A stretch of DNA of 64,000 bases from Clusia tigrina (Eukaryota; Arthropoda; Insecta; Diptera; Clusiidae), in contig CAKKTE020000093.1 in assembly GCA_920105625.2 (NCBI GenBank), positions 62,001-126,000 of the forward strand, in the 5' to 3' direction. The translations under genes and the position numbers were made by a program. The notes under the pieces were generated by a model. It was not told where the DNA came from and did not search any database. It saw only the letters and a list, made by a program, of their open reading frames with translations. Below are positions 49,691 through 61,160 of the stretch, in pieces. Within the stretch, counting starts at the first letter, position 1. Each line of letters begins with the position of its first letter.

Positions 49691-51648
49691 CTGGAGCGTC
49701 ATAAAACCTTGAAATTTTGAAACAATAAAGTACTCGAGTCTATTGTCAATTTAAGCTATCGCTCAAAGCTATGCTACCCTTGAGTCCCAAATCAAAGACT
49801 GATAAAACTTCAAATGGCCCTAAATTCTATACGGTGCATCCTACACCTATCAAAGTTTGCAACATACAAAAGCTTGTAACTTTTTACTGGAGCGTCATAA
49901 AACCTTAAAATTTTGTAACAATAAAGTACTCGAGCCTCTTGTCAATTTAAGCTATCGCTCAAAGCTATGCTACCCTCGAGTCCCAAGTCAAACACTGATA
50001 AAACTTCAAATGGCCCTAACTTCTATACTGTACGTCCTACACCTATCAAAGTTTGCAACATACAAATGCTTGTAACTTGTTACTGGAGAGTCATAAAACC
50101 TTGAAATTTTGTAACAATAAAGTACTCGAGCCTCTTGTCAATTCAAGCTATCGCTCAAAGCTATGCTACCCTTGAGTCCCAAATCAAACACTAATAAAAG
50201 TTCAAATGGCCCTAATTCTATACGGTGCATCCTACACCTATCAAAGTTTGCAACATACAAATGCTTGTAACTTTTTACTGGAGCGTCATGAAACCTTGAA
50301 ATTTTGAAACAATAAAGTACTCGAGCCTCTTGTCAATTTAAGCTATCGCTCAAAGCTATGCTACCCTCGAGTCCCAAGTCAAACACTGATAAAACTTCAA
50401 ATGGCCCTAACTTCTATACTGTACGTCCTACACCTATCAAAGTTTGCAACATACAAATGCTTGTAACTTTTTATTGGAGGGTCATAAAACCTTGAAATTT
50501 TGTAACAATAAAGTGCTCGAGCCTCTTGTCAATTTAAGCTATCGCTCAAAGCTATGCTACCCTCGAGTCCCAAGTCAAACACTGATAAAACTTCAAATGG
50601 CCCTAACTTCTATACTGTACGTCCTACACCTATCAAAGTTTGCAACATACAAATGCTTGTAAATTTTTATTGGAGTGTCATAAAACCTTGAAATTTTGTA
50701 ACAATAAAGTACTCGAGCCTCTTGTCAATTTAAGCTATCGCTCAAAGCTATGCTACCATTGAGTCCCAAATCAAACACTGATAAAACTTCAAATGGCCCT
50801 AACTTCTATACGGTACGTCCTACACCTATCAAAGTTTGCAACATACAAATGGTTGTAACATTTTACTGGAGCGTCATAAAACCTTGAAATTTTGTAACAA
50901 TAAAGTACTCGAGCCTCTTGTCAATTTAAGCTATCGCTCAAAGCTATGCTACCCTTGAGTCCTAAATCAAACACTGATAAAACTGCAAATGGCCCTAACT
51001 TCTATACGGTATGTCCTACACCTATCAAAGTTTGCAACATACAAATACTTGTAACTTTTTACTGGAGCGTCATAAAACCTTGAAATTTTTAACAATAAAG
51101 AACTCGAGCCTCTTGTCAATTTAAGCTATCGCTCAAAGCAATGCTACCCTTGAGTCCCAAATCAAACACTGATAAAACTTCAAATGGCCCAAACTTCTAT
51201 AGGGTACGTCCTACACCTATCAAAGTTTGCAACATACAAAAGCTTGTAACTTTTTACTGGAGCGTCATAAAACCTTGAAATTTTGTAACAATAAAGTACT
51301 CGAGCCTCTTGTCAATTTAAGCTATCGCTCAAAGCTATGCTACCCTCGAGTCCCAAGTCAAACACTTATAAAATTTCAAATGGCCCTAACTTCTATACTG
51401 TACGTCCTACACCTATCAAAGTTTGCAACATACAAATGCTTGTAACTTGTTACTGGAGAGTCAAAAAACCTTGAAATTTTGTAACAATAAAGTACTCGAG
51501 CCTCTTGTCAATTCAAGCTATCGCTCAAAGCTATGCTACCCTTGAGTCCCAAATCAAACACTAATAAAAGTTCAAATGGCCCTAAGTTCTATACGGTATG
51601 TCCTACATCTATCAAAGTTTGCAACATACAAATGCTTGTAACTTTTTA
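49691..51648. repeat. 10-mer higher-order repeat, 1958 bp, copy 1
   Basis: Monomers start at 49691, 49887, 50083, 50278, 50474, 50670, 50866, 51062, 51257 and 51453, all 195 or 196 bp. Private variants include CAAAGACTG, GGAGGGTC with GTGCTCGAG, TAAATTTTTATTGGAGTG, TATAGGGTACG, CACTTATAAAATTTC and GTCAAAAAACC. Reading it against the next copy through most of its length, I find one difference: 49907 is A (CCTTAAAA) where 51865 is G. Confidence 0.95.
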
Positions 51649-53606
51649 CTGGAGCGTCATAAAACCTTGAAATTTTGAAACAATAAAGTACTCGAGTCTA
51701 TTGTCAATTTAAGCTATCGCTCAAAGCTATGCTACCCTTGAGTCCCAAATCAAAGACTGATAAAACTTCAAATGGCCCTAAATTCTATACGGTGCATCCT
51801 ACACCTATCAAAGTTTGCAACATACAAAAGCTTGTAACTTTTTACTGGAGCGTCATAAAACCTTGAAATTTTGTAACAATAAAGTACTCGAGCCTCTTGT
51901 CAATTTAAGCTATCGCTCAAAGCTATGCTACCCTCGAGTCCCAAGTCAAACACTGATAAAACTTCAAATGGCCCTAACTTCTATACTGTACGTCCTACAC
52001 CTATCAAAGTTTGCAACATACAAATGCTTGTAACTTGTTACTGGAGAGTCATAAAACCTTGAAATTTTGTAACAATAAAGTACTCGAGCCTCTTGTCAAT
52101 TCAAGCTATCGCTCAAAGCTATGCTACCCTTGAGTCCCAAATCAAACACTAATAAAAGTTCAAATGGCCCTAATTCTATACGGTGCATCCTACACCTATC
52201 AAAGTTTGCAACATACAAATGCTTGTAACTTTTTACTGGAGCGTCATGAAACCTTGAAATTTTGAAACAATAAAGTACTCGAGCCTCTTGTCAATTTAAG
52301 CTATCGCTCAAAGCTATGCTACCCTCGAGTCCCAAGTCAAACACTGATAAAACTTCAAATGGCCCTAACTTCTATACTGTACGTCCTACACCTATCAAAG
52401 TTTGCAACATACAAATGCTTGTAACTTTTTATTGGAGGGTCATAAAACCTTGAAATTTTGTAACAATAAAGTGCTCGAGCCTCTTGTCAATTTAAGCTAT
52501 CGCTCAAAGCTATGCTACCCTCGAGTCCCAAGTCAAACACTGATAAAACTTCAAATGGCCCTAACTTCTATACTGTACGTCCTACACCTATCAAAGTTTG
52601 CAACATACAAATGCTTGTAAATTTTTATTGGAGTGTCATAAAACCTTGAAATTTTGTAACAATAAAGTACTCGAGCCTCTTGTCAATTTAAGCTATCGCT
52701 CAAAGCTATGCTACCATTGAGTCCCAAATCAAACACTGATAAAACTTCAAATGGCCCTAACTTCTATACGGTACGTCCTACACCTATCAAAGTTTGCAAC
52801 ATACAAATGGTTGTAACATTTTACTGGAGCGTCATAAAACCTTGAAATTTTGTAACAATAAAGTACTCGAGCCTCTTGTCAATTTAAGCTATCGCTCAAA
52901 GCTATGCTACCCTTGAGTCCTAAATCAAACACTGATAAAACTGCAAATGGCCCTAACTTCTATACGGTATGTCCTACACCTATCAAAGTTTGCAACATAC
53001 AAATACTTGTAACTTTTTACTGGAGCGTCATAAAACCTTGAAATTTTTAACAATAAAGAACTCGAGCCTCTTGTCAATTTAAGCTATCGCTCAAAGCAAT
53101 GCTACCCTTGAGTCCCAAATCAAACACTGATAAAACTTCAAATGGCCCAAACTTCTATAGGGTACGTCCTACACCTATCAAAGTTTGCAACATACAAAAG
53201 CTTGTAACTTTTTACTGGAGCGTCATAAAACCTTGAAATTTTGTAACAATAAAGTACTCGAGCCTCTTGTCAATTTAAGCTATCGCTCAAAGCTATGCTA
53301 CCCTCGAGTCCCAAGTCAAACACTTATAAAATTTCAAATGGCCCTAACTTCTATACTGTACGTCCTACACCTATCAAAGTTTGCAACATACAAATGCTTG
53401 TAACTTGTTACTGGAGAGTCAAAAAACCTTGAAATTTTGTAACAATAAAGTACTCGAGCCTCTTGTCAATTCAAGCTATCGCTCAAAGCTATGCTACCCT
53501 TGAGTCCCAAATCAAACACTAATAAAAGTTCAAATGGCCCTAAGTTCTATACGGTATGTCCTACATCTATCAAAGTTTGCAACATACAAATACTTGTAAC
53601 TTTTTA
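51649..53606. repeat. 10-mer higher-order repeat, 1958 bp, copy 2
   Basis: This is the direct tandem copy of 49691-51648, in register and apparently over 99.9% identical. The match stops in the last 20 bases, where 53591 reads TACTTG and 51633 reads TGCTTG. The following monomer is of the GTAACAATAAAG class rather than the GAAACAATAAAG class expected for a third copy. Confidence 0.95.
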
Positions 53607-55368
53607 CTGGAGCGTCATAAAACCTTGAAATTTTGTAACAATAAAGTACTCGAGCCTCTTGTCAATTTAAGCTATCGCTCAAAGCTGTGCTACCCTTGAG
53701 TCCCAAATCAAACACTGATAAAACTTCAAATGGCCCTAAGTTCTATACGGTGCATCCTACACCTATCAAAGTTTGCAACATACAAATGCTTGTAACTTTT
53801 TACTGGAGCGTCATGAAACCTTGAAATTTTGAAACAATAGAGTACTCGAGCCTCTTGTCAATTTAAGCTATCGCTCAAAGCTATGCTACCCTCGAGTCCC
53901 AAGTCAAACACTGATAAAACTTCAAATGGCCCTAACTTTTATACTGTACGTCCTACACCTATCAAAGTTTGCAACATACAAATGCTTGTAACTTTTTATT
54001 GGAGCGTCATAAAACCTTGAAATTTTGTAACAATAAAGTACTCGAGCCTCTTGTCAATTTAAGCTATGGCTCAAAGCTATGCTCCCCTTGAGTCCCAAAT
54101 CAAACACTGATAAAACTTCAAATGGCCCTAACTTCTATACGGTACGTCCTACACCTATCAAAGTTTGCAACATACAAATGGTTGTAACATTTTACTGGAG
54201 CGTTATAAAACCTTGAAATTTTGTAACAATAAAGTACTCGAGCCTCTTGTCAATTTAAGCTATCGCTCAAAGCTATGCTACCCTTGAATTCCAAATCAAA
54301 CACTGATAAAAGTTCAAATGGCCCTAAGTTTTATACGGTACGTCCTACATCTATCAAAGTTTGCAACATACAAATACTTGTAACTTTTTACTGGAGCGTC
54401 ATAAAACCTTGAAATTTTTAACAATAAAGAACTCGAGCCTCTTGTCAATTTAAGCTATCGCTCAAAGCTATGCTACCCTTGAGTCCCAAATCAAACACTG
54501 ATAAAAGTTCAAATGGCCATAAGTTCTATACGGTATGTCCTACATCTATCAAAGTTTGCAACATACAAATACTTGTAACTTTTTACTGGAGCGTCATAAA
54601 ACCTTGAAATTTTGTAACAATAAAGTACTCGAGCCTCTTGTCAATTTAAGCTATCGCTCAAAGCTATGCTACCCTTGAGTCCTAAATCAAACACTGATAA
54701 AACTGCAAATGGCCCTAACTTCTATACGGTATGTCCTACATCTATCAAAGTTTGCAACATACAAATACTTGTAACTTTTTACTGGAGCGTCATAAAACCT
54801 TGAAATTTTTAACAATAAAGAACTCGAGCCCCTTGTCAATTTAAGCTATCGCTCAAAGCAATGCTACCCTTGAGTCCCAAATCAAACACTGATAAAACTT
54901 CAAATGGCCCTAACTTCTATACGGTACATCCTACACCTATCAAAGTTTGCAACATACAAATGCTTGTAACTTTTTACTGGAGCGTCATAAAACCTTGAAA
55001 TTTTGAAACAATAAAGTACTCGAGTCTATTGTCAATTTAAGCTATCGCTCAAAGCTATGCTACCGTTGAGTCCCAAATCAAACACTGATAAAACTTCAAA
55101 TGGCCCTAACTTCTATACGGTATGTCCTACACCTTTCAAAGTTTGCAACATACAAATGCTTGTAACTTGTTACTGGAGAGTCATAAAACCTTGAAATTTT
55201 GTAACAATAAAGTACTCGAGCCTCTTGTCAATTCAAGCTATCGCTCAAAGCTATGCTACCCTTGAGTCCCAAATCAAACACTGATAAAACTTCAAATGGC
55301 CCAAACTTCTATACGGTACGTCCTACACCTATCAAAGTTTTCAACATACAAATGCTTGTAACTTTTTA
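53607..55368. repeat. 9-mer higher-order repeat, 1762 bp, copy 1
   Basis: Monomers start at 53607, 53803, 53999, 54195, 54391, 54586, 54782, 54977 and 55173. Markers are CAAAGCTGTGC at 53681, GAAACAATAGAG near 53830, GCTCCCCTTGAG at 54081, GGAGCGTTATAAAAC, CTACATCTATC in three monomers, GAGCCCCTTGTC and GCTACCGTTGAG. It is unrelated in order to the 9-mer at 4678, which uses other variants and is 4 bp shorter. Confidence 0.92.
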
Positions 55369-57130
55369 CTGGAGTGTCATAAAACCTTGAAATTTTGTAA
55401 CAATAAAGTACTCGAGCCTCTTGTCAATTTAAGCTATCGCTCAAAGCTGTGCTACCCTTGAGTCCCAAATCAAACACTGATAAAACTTCAAATGGCCCTA
55501 AGTTCTATACGGTGCATCCTACACCTATCAAAGTTTGCAACATACAAATGCTTGTAACTTTTTACTGGAGCGTCATGAAACCTTGAAATTTTGAAACAAT
55601 AGAGTACTCGAGCCTCTTGTCAATTTAAGCTATCGCTCAAAGCTATGCTACCCTCGAGTCCCAAGTCAAACACTGATAAAACTTCAAATGGCCCTAACTT
55701 TTATACTGTACGTCCTACACCTATCAAAGTTTGCAACATACAAATGCTTGTAACTTTTTATTGGAGCGTCATAAAACCTTGAAATTTTGTAACAATAAAG
55801 TACTCGAGCCTCTTGTCAATTTAAGCTATCGCTCAAAGCTATGCTCCCCTTGAGTCCCAAATCAAACACTGATAAAACTTCAAATGGCCCTAACTTCTAT
55901 ACGGTACGTCCTACACCTATCAAAGTTTGCAACATACAAATGGTTGTAACATTTTACTGGAGCGTTATAAAACCTTGAAATTTTGTAACAATAAAGTACT
56001 CGAGCCTCTTGTCAATTTAAGCTATCGCTCAAAGCTATGCTACCCTTGAATTCCAAATCAAACACTGATAAAAGTTCAAATGGCCCTAAGTTCTATACGG
56101 TACGTCCTACATCTATCAAAGTTTGCAACATACAAATACTTGTAACTTTTTACTGGAGCGTCATAAAACCTTGAAATTTTTAACAATAAAGAACTCGAGC
56201 CTCTTGTCAATTTAAGCTATCGCTCAAAGCTATGCTACCCTTGAGTCCCAAATCAAACACTGATAAAAGTTCAAATGGCCCTAAGTTCTATACGGTATGT
56301 CCTACATCTATCAAAGTTTGCAACATACAAATACTTGTAACTTTTTACTGGAGCGTCATAAAACCTTGAAATTTTGTAACAATAAAGTACTCGAGCCTCT
56401 TGTCAATTTAAGCTATCGCTCAAAGCTATGCTACCCTTGAGTCCTAAATCAAACACTGATAAAACTGCAAATGGCCCTAACTTCTATACGGTATGTCCTA
56501 CATCTATCAAAGTTTGCAACATACAAATACTTGTAACTTTTTACTGGAGCGTCATAAAACCTTGAAATTTTTAACAATAAAGAACTCGAGCCCCTTGTCA
56601 ATTTAAGCTATCGCTCAAAGCAATGCTACCCTTGAGTCCCAAATCAAACACTGATAAAACTTCAAATGGCCCTAACTTCTATACGGTACATCCTACACCT
56701 ATCAAAGTTTGCAACATACAAATGCTTGTAACTTTTTACTGGAGCGTCATAAAACCTTGAAATTTTGAAACAATAAAGTACTCGAGTCTATTGTCAATTT
56801 AAGCTATCGCTCAAAGCTATGCTACCGTTGAGTCCCAAATCAAACACTGATAAAACTTCTAATGGCCCTAACTTCTATACGGTATGTCCTACACCTTTCA
56901 AAGTTTGCAACATACAAATGCTTGTAACTTGTTACTGGAGAGTCATAAAACCTTGAAATTTTGTAACAATAAAGTACTCGAGCCTCTTGTCAATTCAAGC
57001 TATCGCTCAAAGCTATGCTACCCTTGAGTCCCAAATCAAACACTAATAAAAGTTCAAATGGCCCTAAGTTCTATACGGTGCATCCTACACCTATCAAAGT
57101 TTGCAACATACAAAAGCTTGTAACTTTTTA
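55369..57130. repeat. 9-mer higher-order repeat, 1762 bp, copy 2
   Basis: This is the tandem copy at +1762, with CAAAGCTGTGC at 55443 and GCTCCCCTTGAG at 55843. Small differences include GGAGTGTC versus GGAGCGTC at the start, CTATCGCTC versus CTATGGCTC, and AGTTCTATACGG versus AGTTTTATACGG. From about 57030 the sequence departs (ACTAATAAAAGTTC instead of ACTGATAAAACTTC), so the last 100 bp are not part of the duplication. Confidence 0.9.
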
Positions 57131-57326
57131 CTGGAGCGTCATAAAACCTTGAAATTTTGTAACAATAAAGTACTCGAGCCTCTTGTCAATTTAAGCTATC
57201 GCTCAAAGCTATGCTACCCTTGAGTCCCAAATCAAACACTGATAAAACTTCAAATGGCCCTAACTTCTATACGGTACGTCCTACACCTATCAAAGTTTGC
57301 AACATACAAATGCTTGTAAGTTTTTA
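57131..57326. repeat. Representative consensus-like 196-bp monomer
   Basis: This copy matches my by-eye consensus except at position 190 (GTAAG in place of GTAAC). The consensus is 196 bp with 73 G+C (37%). On the given strand C far exceeds G (47 versus 26). It has five CpGs, at unit positions 7, 45, 70, 142 and 147. CTCGAG (XhoI) lies at 43-48. GTAC occurs twice, in AAAGTACTCGAG and GGTACGTCC. AAGCTAT occurs twice, 13 bp apart, in the middle of the unit. AT-rich runs (AAAACCTTGAAATTTT, AACTTTTTA) flank the CTGGAGCG landmark. Segments that change little across the window are the stretch after CTGGAGCG and CAAAGTTTGCAACATACAA. The changeable segments are around GTAACAATAAAG, CTTGAGTCCC and GGCCCTAACTTC. 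Confidence 0.95.
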
Positions 57327-58862
57327 CTGGAGCGTCATAAAACCTTGAAATTTTGTAACAATAAAGTACTCGAGCCTCTTGTCAATTTAAGCTATCGCTC
57401 AAAGCTATGCTACCGTTGAGTCCCAAATCAAACACTGATAAAACTTCCAATGGCCCTAACTTCTATACGGTATGTCCTACACCTTTCAAAGTTTGCAACA
57501 TACAAATACTTGTAACTTTTTACTGGAGTGTCATAAAACCTTGAAATTTTGTAACAATAAAGTACTCGAGCCTCTTGTCAATTTAAGCTATCGCTCAAAG
57601 CTATGCTACCCTTGAGTCCCAAATCAAACACTGATAGAACTTCAAATGGCCCTAAGTTCTATACGGTGCATCCTACACCTATCAAAGTTTGCAACATACA
57701 AATGCTTGTAACTTTTTACTGGAGCGTCATAAAACCTTGAAATTTTGAAACAATAAAGTACTCGAGCCTATTGTCAATTTAAGCTATCGCTCAAAGCTAT
57801 GCTACCCTTGAGTCCCAAATCAAACACTGATAAAATTTCAAATGGCCCTAAATTCTATACAGTGCATCCTACGCCTATCAAAGTTTGCAACATACAAAAG
57901 CTTGTAACTTTTTACTGGAGCGTCATAAAACCTTGAAAATTTGTAACAATAAAGTACTCGAGCCTCTTGTCAATTTAAGTTATCGCTCAAAGCTATGCTA
58001 CCCTTGAGTCCCAAATCAAACACTGATAAAACTTCAAATGGCCCTAACTTCTATACGGTACGTCCTACACCTATCAAAGTTTGCAACATACAAATGCTTG
58101 TAACTTTTTACTGGAGCGTCATGAAACCTTGAAATTTTGTAACAATAAAGTACTCGAGCCTCTTGTCAATTCAAGCTATCGCTCAAAGCTATGCTACCCT
58201 TGAGTCCCAAATCAAACACTGATAAAAGTTCAAATGGCCCTAACTTCTATACGGTACGTCCTACACCTATCAAAGTTTGCAACATACAAATGCTTGTAAC
58301 TTTGCTGGAGCGTCATAAAACCTTGAAATTTTGTAACAATAAAGTACTCGAGCCTCTTGTCAATTCAAGCTATCGCTCAAAGCTATGCTACCCTTGAGTC
58401 CCAAATCAAACACTGATAAAAGTTCGAATGGCCCTAAGTTCTATACGGTACGTCCTACACCTATCAAAGTTTGCAACATAGAAATGCTTGTAACTTTTTA
58501 ATGGAGCGTCATAAAACCTTGAAAGTTTGTAACAATAAAGTACTCGAGCCTCTTGTCAATTTAAGCTATCGCTCAAAGCTATGCTACCCTTGAGTCCTAA
58601 ATCAAACACTGATAAAACTGCAAATGGCCCTAACTTCTATACGGTATGTCCTACACCTATCAAAGTTTGCAACATACAAATACTTGTAACTTGTTACTGG
58701 AGAGTCATAAAACCTTGAAATTTTGTAACAATAAAGTACTCGAGCCTCTTGTCAATTCAAGCTATCGCTCAAAGCTATGCTACAGTTGAGTCCCAAATCA
58801 AACACTGATAAAAGTTCGAATGGCCCTAAGTTCTATACGGTACGTCCTACACCTATCAAAGT
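57131..58862. repeat. Mosaic monomers between the 9-mer and block W copy 2
   Basis: About nine monomers mix variants of several domains: GCTACCGTTGAG with CACCTTTCAAAG (as at 55.06 and 56.82 kb), GAAACAATAAAG with TACAGTGCATCC, GTAACTTTGCTGG at 58303-58315 (the 32.8-46.2 kb type), and TAGAAATGC with TTTTTAATGGAG. No long segment elsewhere keeps this order. Confidence 0.75.
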
Positions 58863-61160
58863 TTGCAACATAGAAATGCTTGTAACTTTTTAATGGAGCG
58901 TCATAAAACCTTAAAATTTTGTAACAATAAAGTACTCGAGCCTCTTGTCAATTCAAGCTATCGCTCAAAGCTATGCTACCCTCGAGTCCCAAGTCAAACA
59001 CTGATAAAACTTCAAATGGCCCTAACTTCTATACTGTACGTCCTACACCTACCAAAGTTTGCAACATACAAATGCTTGTAACTTGTTACTGGAGAGTCAT
59101 AAAACCTTGAAATTTTGTAACAATAAAGTACTCGAGCCTCTTGTCAATTCAAGCTATCGCTCAAAGCTATGCTACCCTTGAGTCCCAAATCAAACACTAA
59201 TAAAAGTTCAAATGGCCCTAATTCTATACGGTGCATCCTACACCTATCAAAGTTTGCAACATACAAAAGCTTGTAACTTTTTACTGGAGCGTCATAAAAC
59301 CTTGAAATTTTGTAACAATAAAGTACTCGAGCCTCTTGTCAATTTAAGCTATCGCTCAAAGCTATGCTACCCTTGAGTCCCAAATCAAACACTGATAAAA
59401 CTTCAAATGGCCCTAACTTCTATACGGTACGTCCTACACCTATCAAAGTTTGCAACATACAAATGCTTGTAAGTTTTTACTGGAGCGTCATAAAACCTTG
59501 AAATTTTGTAACAATAAAGTACTTGAGCCTCTTGTCAATTTAAGCTATCGCTCAAAGCTATGCTACCCTTGAGTCCCAAATCAAACACTGATAAAACTTC
59601 AAATGGCCCTAACTTCTGTACGGTATGTCCTACACCTATCAAAGTTTGCAACATACAAATACTTGTAACTTTTTACTGGAGCGTCATAAAACCTTGAAAT
59701 TTTTAACAATAAAGAACTCGAGCCTCTGATCAATTTAAGCTATCGCTCAAAGCTATGCTACCCTTGAGTCCCAAATCAAACACTGATAAAACTTCAAATG
59801 GCCCAAACTTCTATACGGTACGTCCTACACCTATCAAAGTTTTCAACATACAAATGCTTGTAACTTTTTACCGGAGTGTCATAAAACCTTGAAATTTTGT
59901 AACAATAAAGTACTCGAGCCTCTTATCAATTTAAGCTATCGCTCAAAGCTATGCTACCCTTGAGTCCCAAATCAAACACTGATAAAACTTCAAATGGCCC
60001 TAAGTTCTATACGGTGCATCCTACACCTATCAAAGTTTGCAACATACAAATGCTTGGAACTTTTTACTGGAGCGTCATGAAACCTTGAAATTTTGAAACA
60101 ATAAAGTACTCGAGCCTCTTGTCAATTTAAGCTATCGCTCAAAGCTATGCTACCCTCGATTCCCAAGTCAAACACTGATAAAACTTCAAATGGCCCTAAC
60201 TTCTATACTGTACGTCCTACACATATCAAAGTTTGCAACATACAAATGCTTGTAACTTTTTATTGGAGGGTCATAAAACCTTGAAATTTTGTAACAATAA
60301 AGTATTCGAGCCTCTTGTCAATTTAAGCTATCGCTCAAAGTTATGCTACCCTTGAGTCCGAAATCAAACACTGATAAAACTTCAAATGGCCCTAACTTCT
60401 ATACGGTACATCCTACACCTATCAAAGTTTGCAACATACAAATGGTTGTAACATTTTACTGGAGCGTCATAAAACCTTGAAATTTTGTAACAATAAAGTA
60501 CTCGAGCCTCTTGTCAATTTAAGCTATCGCTCAAAGCTATGCGACCATTGAATTCCAAATCAAACACTGATAAAACTTCAAATAGCCCTAACTTCTATAC
60601 GGTACGTCCTACACTATCAAAGTTTGCAACATACAAATGCTTGTAACTTGTTACTGGAGAGTCATAAAACCTTGAAATTTTTTAACAATAAAGTACTCGA
60701 GCCTCTTGTCAATTCAAGCTATCGCTCAAAGCTATGCTACCCTTGAGTCCCAAATCAAACACTGATAAAAGTTCAAATGGCCCTAAGTTCTATACGGTAC
60801 GTCCTACACCTATCAAAGTTTGCAACATAGAAATGCTTGTAACTTTTTAATGGAGCGTCATAAAACCTTGAAATTTTTTAACAATAAAGTACTCGAGCCT
60901 CTTGTCAATTTAAGCTATCGCTCAAAGCTATGCTACCCTTGAGTCCTAAATCAAACACTGATAAAACTGCAAATGGCCCTAACTTCTATACGGTATGTCC
61001 TACATCTATCAAAGTTTGCAACATACAAATACTTGTAACTTTTTACTGGAGCGTCATAAAACCTTGAAATTTTTAACAATAAAGAACTCGAGCCTCTTGT
61101 CAATTTAAGCTATCGCTCAAAGCAATGCTACCCTTGAGTCCCAAATCAAACACTGATAAA
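58863..61160. repeat. Block W, copy 2
   Basis: This copy matches 47.12-49.42 kb, best from 59.65 kb onward at +11744. Shared rare variants include CTCTGATC for CTCTTGTC (CTCTGGTC in copy 1), GTTTTCAACATAC, the CC-less TACACTATCAAAG (60610 and 48866) and TTTTTTAACAATAAAG. Copies separate near 49.42/61.16 kb, where copy 1 has ACTTCAAATGGCCCAAAC and copy 2 has AGTTCAAATGGCCCTAAG. Confidence 0.83.
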
